Both the position numbers and the translations under genes were made by a program. Below are positions 49,701 to 61,500 of a stretch of 64,000 bases of DNA, in pieces (positions within the stretch are counted from its first letter, which is position 1; every line of letters begins with the position of its first letter). This DNA is from Exophiala sp. HKRS030 (Eukaryota > Ascomycota > Eurotiomycetes > Chaetothyriales > Herpotrichiellaceae): positions 6,510,001 to 6,574,000 of the forward strand of contig JAHWDD010000002.1 of NCBI GenBank assembly GCA_023897205.1, in the 5' to 3' direction. The notes under the pieces were generated by a model, which saw only the letters and a list, made by a program, of their open reading frames with translations, was not told where the DNA came from and ran no database searches.

Positions 49701-51819
49701 GCATTTGTGATCTTCTCATCGACAATTTGATTTTCTTCTGTCTCCCAGAATATCCATCTTGTCCGACACAGAGATACTTTATGCAATGCACTCGTACCAC
49801 CTGCGCCCTGCCGTCTACCTCCTAGTACCTACACCGCAGTGCTTACCATGAGACCCTGGTAGTGTTTGGACCATGGTCCACCATGCTTGCATGCGTACAG
49901 TCCAGCACCATATCCGAAATCTGTCTACCCCACTGCCTGTCAAGTCCATTTCTATTCCTTGTCAAGACTGCCATCTCACCCGTCATGTGTCATGTGCGCT
50001 AATCGACCGACAGGAGTTGCAGTGTCCACCGCCTCGACTAACGCCGAGTCGCTGACAACCTCTCAAATCCACTTGATCGTCTTTAGGTGAGATCTTTTAG
50101 GCTTCCGATTGACAGGTATTGCATTGGTTTGATTTTTCGGATACGTTGAAATGCTTGGAAGACCGATTTGACCGGTTACTCAGGTAACTTCGTGAATTCC
50201 GCCCTGCAGGCGTCAAACATGGAAAACGACCTCTTGTTGATTCCACTTGTTTGTGTCACGCGGACAATCTGGCCGTTGGTGGGGCTTGGGTTGCAACTGA
50301 CGCGGCTGCAAGGCGGTATACGTCTAGAATCTCGTCTCGTCATGATTGAGACGCCGAGATGACGAGTTGAAACCCCACCAAAGCCAGAGGTAGCAGGAGG
50401 GATACCAGATCTAAGTCAAATGGGCACCCCGAGCACTGCCTCTTCCGTCACGGGCAATGCACACCCATGCTGATGCAGGATATCAGGTACTGCTGGAAGT
50501 ATCAAGTATTAGCTCAGCCTGATGAAGGTGCCTGCCATTCGACACTAGTTTCAAGCAGAGTGACTCCTCGAGCCTTGGAAAACACACACAACAACGCAGA
50601 AAACGTCGCCTTGCATGGGCCAACTCATCAAATGTGGTCGTCGGGGACGGATCCGGTGGGATGACTTGTGAATTGGTGAGCCAGACCTGAGCAACAACCC
50701 CGTAGATTCTTGCTCGCTTTGACTTTGTTTGGAAATTTTGCACTTTGTGCATCTGCGAGTGGCCTCAATTGGCAGCAGCTCCGTCAGCCGGTTGAAGCAT
50801 CGATGCTGTTCTCGACGCCTCACCGAACCGAGTTCAATTAGAAACCCGACCAGATGGGCAGAACATGCAATCCGTGTGTCAAACCACAAGCCCAGCCCAA
50901 TATCTCCAGACGTGGCCAGCTGCTGTCCAGACGACAACGTCTAACCCCAACAAGCGAAGCGAGAGTCTGAGAATTGTCTTCGGGTAAACGGTGATGCTCC
51001 TTTGAGCTTCTTCGACACGGGTCATGGGAGTCATGACGGCCGTCATCCTGGTATTCACTCCTTCTGTGGCTCCCGCAAATGCCCCCGACGCGAGCTTCGG
51101 CAAGTATTGTGGTGCAGTCATGTGAGCTATACTGCTAGCCAGCCCATCTGCACGGCGACGAAGAAATTCTTTCATGCCTCCACCCCATGTATGACCTGGC
51201 GCATGCCAACACGGCAAATATACAGAGAGCCCTGCTGGTCAGCCTGTCGTATACCGGTGTAAAATCCTTTCACCAGAGCCATTGCTAAACAGCGGCCGCC
51301 TCCGTATATTCTTGCATGTGCGTCAAACGAGGCAGTCCACCCGACCAGATGAGGAAAATATCACCATCAATGATTCAACAGTCGTCTTTATGCATGACTG
51401 GCCGGTGGTTATTTGCCGGGATCTGATCTCCCGGGCTCTATTTCCGTTCATCGAGTCGACCCTGGCTTCCCTGACTTTTTGACGTAGGCAACAACCCTGT
51501 CGAACAAAACGTCACAAGTCGCTTGCGCGCTACATGATTTGAGTTTAGAAATCTAGGACTTACCTGATCACACTTTTCACGGCAGAAGGTGCCCTGCCCG
51601 GCGTAGTGATACTGGCCACCATGAGACGGGTGATGGATGTATGACAGTGATATTTTATCCTGTCTGAATACATGGTGTCATCACGCTCTTTTGAAGTTGG
51701 CATCCTTCCTGTCTCGGAGATTCTGAGTATGATTGTAGTTGTGGTCCATCGTTATGATTACGAGATATTAAGGGCATCTATGTAGATCAGTGGCTGTAGT
51801 CAGCAGTAAGCAATATCTA

Positions 51820-51843
51820 CACGTGCCACACGTGCCACACGTG
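51820..51843. promoter_or_regulatory. Triple CACGTG (E-box) array at 9-bp spacing
   Basis: Three CACGTG palindromes begin at 51820, 51829 and 51838, each followed by CCA or AGT, about 530-550 bp upstream of the Zn2Cys6 gene start. CACGTG is the core site of basic helix-loop-helix factors (Cbf1/Pho4/SREBP types). Spacing of nearly one helical turn would put three dimers on about the same face. Confidence 0.55.
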
Positions 51844-52347
51844 AGTTCACAGACTATTTTGATTTCACCGGAACGGAATAACGTTTACATTCACTCTCCA
51901 ACATGGGAAAGGCCATGCAACGTTCACAACGTTTTACCTACACCATGTGACAAAGTCCCGAGGTTGGTGCTACTTTATCTCACTCTTCTCGTCAATTTGA
52001 TTGGTCAGTCTTTCACCGCACGATAAGACTTGCCCACCCGTGCCCACCCCCAACCAGCCTTTCCTTGCCCACCAGCGCCCGCCCACGCCTTGCTCTCCTT
52101 CGATTGCAACAAACAATCAATGCAATCCCAGCAGGAAACCCAGAGGCCCAACTATCTCATTGGTCTGGTCCACCTCGACCACGCCTTCTGTCGCCTCGAC
52201 CATCAGCCCTCCTTGAGAATGCCGGAGATAGCGCTATGTGGCCGCCCGGTATCGTAAAACAAGACAAGGCTGCAGCATACCGTCAAACCCAGTCGGGACT
52301 CGGGATTGCCAACAATACCTCCCTTCTGTAATTCACCACTGGCAGAC

Positions 52348-52374
52348 ATGTCAGTAAACTCACCTGATCCATGA
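52348..52374 (+). promoter_or_regulatory. Upstream ORF overlapping the Zn2Cys6 start codon (ATGA)
   Basis: An ATG at 52348 opens an eight-codon reading frame whose TGA (52372-52374) overlaps the ATG of the main gene (52371-52373) in the arrangement ATGA. If this segment is part of the mRNA leader and is unspliced, ribosomes would end exactly at the main start. That arrangement allows termination-reinitiation or leaky-scanning control. Confidence 0.5.
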
Positions 52375-55300
52375 CCTCGACTGCTTCTTCTCCTCAGAGC
52401 GCCGGTCTCAAGCGAGCCTACCAACCAGATGAAAAATCCGCACAATCACAGCTCGACAACTTCCCTCCCTCTGCCTCCCCTCCACACACTTCTGCGTCGG
52501 CCACCTCCGCCTTTCGCAATGTCTCTGCATGCAACCGATGCCGCATTCGCAAGAACCGCTGTGATCAACGATTACCCGCCTGTTCGACATGTGAAAAGGC
52601 AAGCGTGAGATGCGTCGGCTATGACCCTATTACGAAGCGCGAGATTCCTCGAAGTTACGTCTACTACTTGGAGACACGCTTGAGCTATTTCGAACAACTC
52701 CTCAAGTCCAACAATATCTCCTACAACACAAATGACGTCTATGGCGCAGAGTCGAAAGAGCTGGGAGACAATGTTCAGTCGCCAGCAAGCGCGAGAGAGT
52801 CATGGCCAGGAGCACAGTCCCCCAGCAATGATTCTCCACGAACTGCCAGACCTGATGATAGAGATCAGAAGCAAGAAGACGCTGACAAGCTCAACAAGCT
52901 AGTCTCCAACATTGGAATGGTCTCTGTCCAAGGTGCATCAGATGCTCGATACCTTGGCTCAACTTCTGGTATCTCTTTCGCTCGTGTAGTCCTGGCCGCG
53001 GTCAAGAGTTCTGTATCGACAAACAATTCTGAACGTGCCGGTACCCGACCCAGCCGTCCAATGCCAAATGTTGCGACATCAGGTGGAAGCTCGATAAGAG
53101 ACTCATATTTTGGCCTGCAGACCAAACCAACTATCAAGGAGGCTCCCTTCCCGGATCGGCAATTAGGTGTTAAACTCGTGAATTTGTATTTTGAACATGC
53201 CAATCCTCAAATCCCCGTCTTGCACCGCGGTGAGTTCATGGATTTGTTTGATAGGACTTATTCGATCGAGCCATCGAAACGGACTAGTCGTGAGTTATAT
53301 CTCCTCAACATTGTGTTCGCCATTGGTGCTGGTATCATCTGGGGTTCTTCAGATATCCAGCCAGGCTCTCAAAGCCAAGGAGATTACTCATCCAAGCGGC
53401 CTCGACTCGCAAGTCAACAAGCTCAACCGGAGGAATATCATGCGTCTGCAATTGTGAACCTTGGAGCATACTTGAGTTCAAACTCATCTGCCGAAGCCGC
53501 AGAGCGCTCCAATGGTGACTTGGAAGAACTTCAAGCTGTTCTCCTTCTGTGTGGGTTTGCTCTGCTTAGACCCGTTGCTCCAGGTCTCTGGTATATCGTC
53601 GGAGTTGCCATGAGACTAGCAGTTGACCTTGGTCTTCACTATGAGGATGGATCTGGTATTGATGCCATTCCAGAAGCTCATGACGCATTGAACAATGGTG
53701 CAGAAGCGGCTTCAAGAACGGTCAACGCTAAAGAAAAAGGACGACGTGAATGGGTTCGAGATTTCCGGCGTAGGCTTTGGTGGTGCACTTATACATTTGA
53801 TCGTCTGGTCAGCACGTGTGTAGGAAGACCTTTTGGTATCACGGATCAAGTGGTCACCACCGAATTTCCTTCACTCCTTGAAGACAAATACATCACTAGA
53901 GGGGGTTTTCTAAAAGCAAGCACATCTCCAGATGAGCCAACTTACAAGCGCGTCTCTCAGCATTACTTTCGACTTCGCCTTTTGCAATCAGAAATACTCC
54001 AAGTATTGCAACATCAGCAAGCTCAGCAAGCTCGTCTTCATGGTACGAACCGAAGCAATCAATTTATGCACACGAAGCTACCGTCTCCTTTTCTGAGCAA
54101 ATTTGATTCTTTCCGAAGTTGGCGTCGGGATATTGATCAACGTTTGTATGAATGGAAACAATCAGCCCCGGAATCCAGAGAAACAGGAGTTGCATTCTCT
54201 GTTCAATTCTTGGAGCTCAATTACTGGCAAGCTGTTATCGTTTTGTACCGGCAGAGCCTCAGCGTTCCAGCTCCTCTCGCGAATGAACTTAGTCCAACTG
54301 AAGATGTCTCAAGTCCCTCAAGCGTGAGGATGGAAGAGAAAGAGGACGAAGATCTAGTCTTCCTCAAATGTGCAGAAGCTGGACAGAAAACCTTGAAGTT
54401 GTATCGACAACTACATCGGCTGAGGTTGGTAAATTATACATATCTTGCAACGCATCACTTGTTCATGGCTGGAATCTCGTTTTTATACGCGGTTTGGCAT
54501 TCCCCAGCTGTTAGGGCGCGACTGGTAAGTCCGATGCGTTCAATGGAAGAAGTTCTACTGACCCAAACAGACTCTTGACGACTTTGATTGGACTGTAATG
54601 TCCGCAACATCTGTGCTGGGTGATTTGATGGAAAAATGTCCCCCGCTGAAGCTTGTCGTGATGCCCTCGAACGCATGAGCAAAGCTACTGTGCAGATGTG
54701 TATGTCGACGGCAGGATTTGGTTTCTCTGCAGAACGTGAAGAAATACGAATGCCTTTATCAAGACAATCGAGCATGCAATCCACCAATGTTTCATCGACA
54801 ACTCTATCAACAGGTCAGATGAAGACAGATTCATATCCTAACCTAGCACCAAAGCCTATTGCAAAGCGCCCACCACCTAAATTTGATATGGATCTTCGAG
54901 AATTGTTTCCCGAGGATTTGGAACCAAGTGCTCGACCATCCTACTCATTCCCTCAACCATTATCTGGTCTACAACGATCACAACAGCAACAAACACCTAG
55001 CCTTATACCTCCACAATCACATCAACAACAAACGTCACCAATACTACCTCACCCATCACCTGCATCCAGTATTGGCTCCCAACTCAATACTGGACTACCC
55101 ACGACAAACTCCAACAACTTTCTCTTCAATCAGCAACAGCAACAGCAACCATTCTACATGCAGAACACGTATAATCCTGATTTCATGTCTTCCCTTCCCG
55201 GCATGGATTTCCTCAACAACGCAGTGGGAACCGGTGGAGACGATTTCAATTTCGATACAGGAGGATTAGACCTCGGGTTCGGCATGGGTCTAGACCTTCA

Positions 55301-55439
55301 ACATGACTGGTCCGACGGTCAGCAGTTCGACCTGTTTGACGGATTTTTCTTTGGCAATAACGGTGGTGTGGGTGGAGGTGGTGGTGGAGGTGGCAAGGGT
55401 GACGAGTCTTGGACTGATGACATGGCGACCGATCAATGA
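52371..55439 (+). CDS. Zn2Cys6 fungal-specific transcription factor, two exons, apparent frameshift in exon 2
   Basis: This is a sequence-specific nuclear regulator. Exon 1 is 52371-54524 and exon 2 is 54571-55439, with donor GTAAGT and acceptor ACAG. The binuclear zinc cluster uses C54, C57, C64, C71, C74 and C81 (CX2CX6CX6CX2CX6C), followed by a linker YDPITKREIPRSY and a coiled segment, a layout seen in PPR1/UaY-like factors. The fungal-specific middle domain shows FEHANPQIPVLHRGEF, a FALLRPVAPGLWYIVGVAMR stretch and FRRRLWWCTYTFDR. The C terminus is Gln/Asn-rich and ends with a Gly run and an acidic tip, a possible activation domain. The sum is 3023 nt, one short. At a five-C run (54640-54644) one more C joins GDLMEKCP to PAEACRDALERMS, giving 1007 residues. 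As written, translation ends soon after the splice and loses about 265 residues. Confidence 0.88.
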
Positions 55440-55916
55440 TGATGGCATGAAGTGTATGACAAGAAGGAGCTTGGTCAAGCCATACGTACGTACATATCGT
55501 TGCTGGACGAGCATAACTTGATATCTACTTCAATAATGGCTTACGGCAATGATGGTGATTCTGATTCCAATCCACAATCCCGATCCTGATCCTTCTCCGC
55601 GTCGACCCTGCTAAAACAGCCTTATACCACTCCTGACCATCTACCTGATGATACCCGAAAGTCTGAACCAAGGTCTAGTCAGCGGCCACAGACCAAGAGC
55701 ACTGAACCATCAGAAGTGTGCATGTATATTCGTGTATATCAGTATGTTTATGTGCCTCGCATAGTAAACCCAGACATTTCTCGCCACCCTTATAGCTCTT
55801 CACCTGCGTATATATCGACAATTTACACAGACCGCTCTCCATTTCATATTATTATCTACTAATCTATCTATACCCTGACGCTCTTCCCTAGGCGACACCT
55901 ATCCATCAATCCATCC

Positions 55917-55952
55917 ATTCATTCATTCATTCATTCATTCATTCATTCATTC
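55917..55952. repeat. (ATTC)n microsatellite, nine units
   Basis: A perfect ATTC tetranucleotide array, flanked by ATCCATC units on both sides. Confidence 0.97.
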
Positions 55953-56132
55953 ATCCATCAATCCATCACGCGTAGAGAGGTCTAACTTCGACACGCCTGG
56001 CTGGTTTGATCTACACCAGCCAACCAGCGTTATACCCTTCTATACCTCCTGGCCGAGGGGCTTCTGCGGCGGGGAATCTATTACTTACGTAGTCAGAGAT
56101 CAGAAAAATGATAAGAGAGGGTCGAATGACCT

Positions 56133-56274
56133 ACCTGCCTGTCTACCTGCCTACCTACCTACCTGCCTACCTGCCTACCTGCCTACCTGCCTACCTACCT
56201 ACCTATCTACCTGCCTACCTGCCTACCTACCTACCTGCCTACCTGCCTACCTGCCTACCTGCCTATCTGCGTTT
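56133..56274. repeat. (CTAC/CTGC)n tetranucleotide array, about 140 bp
   Basis: An imperfect array alternates ACCT and GCCT units, interrupted by a few TCT or ATCT units. It has lower-order pairs (CTGCCTAC) that suggest expansion of an 8-bp unit. In one frame it reads as leucine-proline-alanine-tyrosine repeats, which is not a gene. Confidence 0.95.
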
Positions 56275-57612
56275 GTTTTATATGACGCACGTGCAACAGT
56301 GTTTACGCGGCTTATTCCAGGGACGGCTTACGGCTGGAGATATGTAGCTAACTAACTAAGTAGACACAAGCATATATATACATAGATAGTAAATCCCCCG
56401 AGGAGGCAGTTCTTAATGCTAGTTCGTACGATCGATATTATTTTTTATCCTAAGGTGTTTCAGACAGCTCGGAAGGAGGAGTCTACGGGACCACGGCTAG
56501 ATGGTAAACATATACCGTATAAGGGAATCCAGAGGTGGGATTATGGGGGACCTATATGTATTTTATACGCGAGCGAGAGTAACTAGCGAACGAACTAACG
56601 AGTTAGTCAGATTGAGACTTGAGTTTGTGAATGACTTGGGATATTTGATCGTAACTGCGAAAGCATTGGGCTGGGAATCTGGAGTTTGGACACTGTTTTG
56701 TTTTATTTTGTTTCGATTCGTTCCGTTCCTGTGGTGGATAGGCTGGTGCAGAATATAAGATAGAGGTAGGTAATTTAATACAAGGGCAGCACATTTATTT
56801 ACTTTTAATTCTCCAAACCCTTTTCCTCCTTTCCTCTCCTCTCCTTTCCTTTCCTCCCTCCTCTTCTCTTTCCCTGTAAAGAACTTGGAAGTTGGAACCT
56901 CAAAGCGTGCTGCGGAAATGCGGAAGTATTGGAGTCTGGAGGTTGAACACTCCTTTGTCTTCGTCTCGTTTCGTTTCTGCGATTGATTGGAGCAGAATAT
57001 GATACATATTTAGATACATGTATGATTTAATGTAAGGGCACTACTTTCTTCTTCTTCACTTCTCTAACCCCCTTTTCTCTCTCAACCCCCTTTCTTCTTC
57101 CCCCTATCACCTTCTCCATCTCTACAACACTAGGAACTCTAGCAAGTTTATCACAGTTGAAATCCGCCCCGTGGATTGACTCGCGGACACGGAAAATCTG
57201 GCCGTTGGACTACATCACCTACAGTCTACAGCGCTACACCTAACATCATCAAGGACTCGAGGCTTGGGATTCGAATTGCCGCCCCTGCATCTCTCTTCCA
57301 CACTGTATTTATCATCATGGAGAAATCGAGGTTGAGAACCAAAAGTCATGGTCTTGGGAGTCAATCTCGCCCCTCCCCGTGACTCTGGCGTCGGAGGACC
57401 ATGATGCTGCTCATCACACTGCACTGCACTGCACTGATAGGTAGTAGGTATACAGTGTCTATAGGTAGGGGTGCGGATCTACTTAGCTGCGTCGTTAGTG
57501 AGTTACATAGCAGCTCGCTCTTGGTCTTCGGCCGCTGAACAGGGGCGATGCTGAGGAAGGTGTTCTAGTGATTAGGTGTCGACACCTGGGCTGGCGGCGA
57601 GTCGGGATCTAG

Positions 57613-57690
57613 GTACATAGGTAGGCAGGATACAGGCAGGATACAGGGCAGGGTACAGGGCAGGATACAGGGCAGGCAGGCAGGCAGGTA
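57613..57690. repeat. GGATACAGGGCA tandem repeat ending in (CAGG)n
   Basis: Three to four imperfect copies of GATACAGGGCAG are followed by four GGCA units. They form a small nested repeat. Confidence 0.9.
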
Positions 57691-58365
57691 CTACGACGAA
57701 GAGCAAAGAGAGTCCTTTCATGTTCCTACGGTAGACAGGACTCTGTACGATGGAAACTCATTGGCTTGCTCGGTTAGTTTGTGTTGTTTCGACTGCGAAC
57801 GCTTTGGTAATGGTAGCGACAATGATAACGACAATGGCAGCGACAATGACAGTATCAGTGGGATGACCTGTGGCATAACAAAGACATGCGTGCGTGTGCA
57901 TCGGAATAAATGATGTTATTGAAAAAGTTAGTCCTGATGCGAATATAATAATATGATATAATATCCTTTCCTCTCCCACCACCAACCTCAACAAATCGCC
58001 GGTGCACAGAATATATGATAGAAAAAGGTCTCGTTTCCCCCTCCTTTGAGCTAGGTACGGCTCAAGTGGCATATGCCCACGACGTATACAAGCGAGAATC
58101 AGAATCAATCTCCCTGCCTGGGTCATGTTGATCCGTTGCCCGTAATGTTGTCTCTCCCTCTCCTCCATTTCGTGCGTCCAAGTTCATGGCGCATGAGAAA
58201 GTTGAGTGATGGTTGATCCAAGAGGCACAACCGAGAAGAAGTAGTAGTAGTCGTGGTAGTAGGCAGGAGGCTTGAGAGGACAACCCCCCCTTTCATGTTG
58301 TCTGGCTTCGATGATGATGATGTCGACGACGACGATGGCGATGGTCAGATTCCCCCCTCACTCAT

Positions 58366-58533
58366 CTAATGAGTTGAGGACCATGACTTCCAGTCGGACC
58401 ACTCAACGCAAGGAGGTCCCAATGGAACATTTGGTGGTGGGATGACACACTTCTTGGGTGCGGCAATGGGTGCGGCAGAGACAAGTCCACCGATGCATGC
58501 GAGCACGGCGACGAGAGCTTGGAGTTTGAGCAT
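58366..58533 (-). CDS. Small secreted peptide (55 residues)
   Basis: This short gene starts at 58533 and stops with TAG at 58366-58368. The N terminus MLKLQALVAVLACIGGLVSA is a clear signal peptide with an Ala-x-Ala-like cleavage site before APIAAPKK. A Lys-Lys pair there could be a Kex2-type site. That would release a mature peptide CVIPPPNVPLGPPC plus the tail VEWSDWKSWSSTH, with two cysteines bracketing a proline-rich segment and three tryptophans. The sequence just before the ATG is CA-rich (CCAACAACCAAAACCAACC), typical of leaders of well-expressed fungal genes. It does not match the alpha-pheromone repeats I know. It could be an effector-like or signalling peptide, but no function can be assigned. 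A chance frame is possible, though the combination of signals argues against it. Confidence 0.6.
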   Translation of the reverse strand: MLKLQALVAVLACIGGLVSAAPIAAPKKCVIPPPNVPLGPPCVEWSDWKSWSSTH

Positions 58534-61500
58534 GGTTGGTTTTGGTTGTTGGGGAGGATTTTTTTTAAAGAACGACTGGTGGCGGTGATGAAGGAGGATT
58601 GGCTCTGAACGAGTGGACGAGTATGATGATACTCTGGGATAGATAGACAGATGGATGGGACGAAGAGACAGAAAGTTTAGATCCTCGAGAAACGGATTTT
58701 TGTGGGTGAGTGAGGGTTAATAAACCTTTCCTTACCTCTTTGCCTCCTTGCTCGTTGTGATCTGTTACGCCAACGGCTTTCCCTTAGCTAGAGAATCCAG
58801 CCTACCAAGAATCCATTCTTGAAACTTTGCGGGATTCGAGCGGTCCAGGACGTGTGGGACTCGGAGCGTGTCTCAATCGGTCTTTGCAATCGAATATAGA
58901 ACCCCTTCTTTCACCAATCCTTGAGACAAGTCTACCAGGGGTTTGTTGTAAGTCAGTACGGGGTACTCAATAGTAGTGAGAAGCCTGTTGGTCTTGTGGC
59001 CATGATTTCTGTGCTTAATCTCCGATACGGCCAGCCGCCGACGACACAGTCAGGAGGGCCTCTTACGCCGAGGTATCCGGACGGACGAATAACCTACTAC
59101 GATCGCGATGCACAACTTTTGGACCATAGAAGAAAAACGTTCCGATGCAATTGTACATGCGTGATATACTCCCTAGGCACGACATAGTGCGGAGTTCGTG
59201 AAGAAAAGTATATGGCGACTTGAAATTGGATCATGCGATCTATTGGATACGATTGGACACGACTCCCCACCCGTTCCCACATCTTGTATAGAAGTGGCGC
59301 AGAGTTTTACTCAAAGACTCCTGGGCGATAGAGTTTGAAAGCCAAGGTCCAACTTTTCCTTGTTGCAGTCTGGCAGTGTGGGAGATGTGAGATATATTTT
59401 TGTGCCAAACAGCGGGTTGAATGCTCTGATTGCTCCACCAACGAGGAATTGATGTCTCGCGTCGTCGATCATGATTTGTTCAATGGTGGCGGCACGTGGA
59501 TAGCGCTAGTCTGATAGGCTCTTCCTCGTATTGGGCGCCCAAAAGGCGTCTGGGGAATTGGTGCTAAGGAATCAAACTACCATCGAATTGGAGGGTTTGG
59601 TGGCGTTAAGAAGAGGGTTGCACGAGATGTGTGTTGCGAACCTGATTGTCGTCGCATCAGTAACTGTCCAGACCAGGGCGGGGGTCCGGGACCATTCGCA
59701 CGATTATTTCACAATTCATGCCATTTTCAGGAACAAAGGAAAGGGCAAGGGAGGGTTGGCATAGCCATAAGTCGCATGTACGTAGGGAGAAGTAGGTGGG
59801 ACAGGGGTTTTGCAAACCCAATATCATCCACACAAGGAGGAGATGACCACATTTGGAGAAAGAATTTAGAGTTGTTCATCAACCCCTGAAAGAGTCTCCC
59901 TCCGCGGTAATTTTGACATCAAAATGCCATACCTCTGATGAATGTGCCCTCTTCCGTCTCAAGTTCGCAATTCTGCAGGCGCAGAAATTGAATGACGTCG
60001 AGCAAATACTACCCAAGTGGCTCTTTTCAAGCTAAACAAGAACTAAGGTACGGATACAATCAATAGAACAACGCTCCAGACTCCAGAGATGCCGCCTAGT
60101 TGTCCTTAGTTGATAGTTATTATGAGACAAGCAAATCACGCTTCGGTTAGACTCTTCACGCATCGACCCACGAATGGTCAGGAACAAGACATAGGCCCAC
60201 AGTTGAAGACTCGGTTAATTGGTTTTTACTTATTATTAGCAAGGCAACGCCACGTTCCGACCAGGCCTGGTTTCATATCCATTCTTGATTTTCTGATGTA
60301 ACAACAACCAGAGATGCATACGCGGTCCATGAAGTTCGGATGCTGTATGGAGAGTACTCTCCACATACTACGCGTATAAGCACGATGTACGCTTCTCATG
60401 ACGATGCAGACAACATGTCGATTCGCAACAAGCTCGTATTATCGGATGAGAGCAGTGTCTGTCTTTTTCATCCAAGAAGCCACCCATATCTATTACCAGG
60501 AACTAAGATTCACGACACACCGCCCTGATTCCTCCTCCGTGGAAGAGTACAAACCCCTCTTCTCCAGAGTTGGTCTTGACTACTTGAAATGATGCTGGAT
60601 CTGCTTCCGAATTGACGAAAGTCGTATTTCCACAACGAACATGCCCAGTTGAGGGGCTGTGTCTGTCTTAGCTGGATCGTGCCTTTCAAACACGACAAGC
60701 GCGCATATCGTGGCCAATCTGTCATTTCATTTCTTACGTTGGCACCGTAATACGAAGCATGAACAGATCACTGTGCTTAATAACAACAACACGTGGGACG
60801 GCGTTTGTCCGCACGAGTGTTGAGCCGGCTATCGGCACAGCTTCAACATGGTCACAACCACCCGCCAGACAACTAGCTCTCAGACGAGCTTCGAGACATT
60901 CACTTCAGATTTGACCAAATGTATTGCTTGCCTGCTTTCTAGGTTGCCTGGATTCTCCCATTGATTTGGCATTCGGGACTTTAGGGGATACTATGTTTGT
61001 ATTCTAGCCGTGAGTTCCCCGTCTTCATTGGTGATGCCTTCCATTTGAGGAGCATTGCTAAGGCTTCATGCATTCCGTCGCCACTGCGGTGGAGTGGTAC
61101 GCTCGAGGCGTCGTGCCTGAAGGTCGTATTGAGGTCTTCAAAACCCGATTTCTAACAATGCTCGCAGCGAACTCAATGGAAGCCTCACATTTACCTCAAC
61201 GCGATGGCGGTATTCAGGGACGCCTTCGGACGCTCCAATACTTTTCGTAGTCCTTCGATGTTGCCTTGAACAGTATAGGCCTAGCTCAAGATGTTTCCTT
61301 CATTCTCCGAGGAAAAGTCTTCGAATAGAGATTGAACTGAATACTTCCTCCATCCACGAAAACATTGTTGATGGGATCCAGAGATGCTCTCCAGTGTACT
61401 TGTGAAGTGGTGCCAAGTTCTTTGCACGTGGCGTTTCGCGTTTCAGATCCAACAGTCACGTGACCGGGGCTGAGCTTTTGGCAATCTGCACCTGCCTATA

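Larger units (their letters stand above)
43125..52370. other. Gene-poor, repeat-rich region of about 9.2 kb
   Basis: I see no supportable coding gene or structured RNA in this stretch. Open frames reach about 240 codons near its left end but consist of G/A- or C/T-biased low-complexity sequence. The region carries several tandem repeats (listed separately), eight of the eleven exact TACTCCGTA/TACGGAGTA copies in the window, and an E-box triplet near its right end. G+C content is not strongly lowered, so there is no visible sign of repeat-induced point mutation. Confidence 0.6.
55440..58365. other. Repeat-rich intergenic region of about 2.9 kb, no gene seen
   Basis: Several microsatellites lie here (listed separately), and pyrimidine-rich blocks occur at 56820-56880 and 57040-57120. 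The two blocks sit in similar contexts (TAATTTAATACAAGGGCA and TTTAATGTAAGGGCAC upstream, and CTCCTTTGTC-like flanks), suggesting a local diverged duplication of about 200 bp. No coding gene is supported. Confidence 0.5.

Noticed and set aside
56108..56347. Leu-Pro-Ala-Tyr repeat protein
   Set aside because: It is a translation of the CTAC/CTGC tetranucleotide array.
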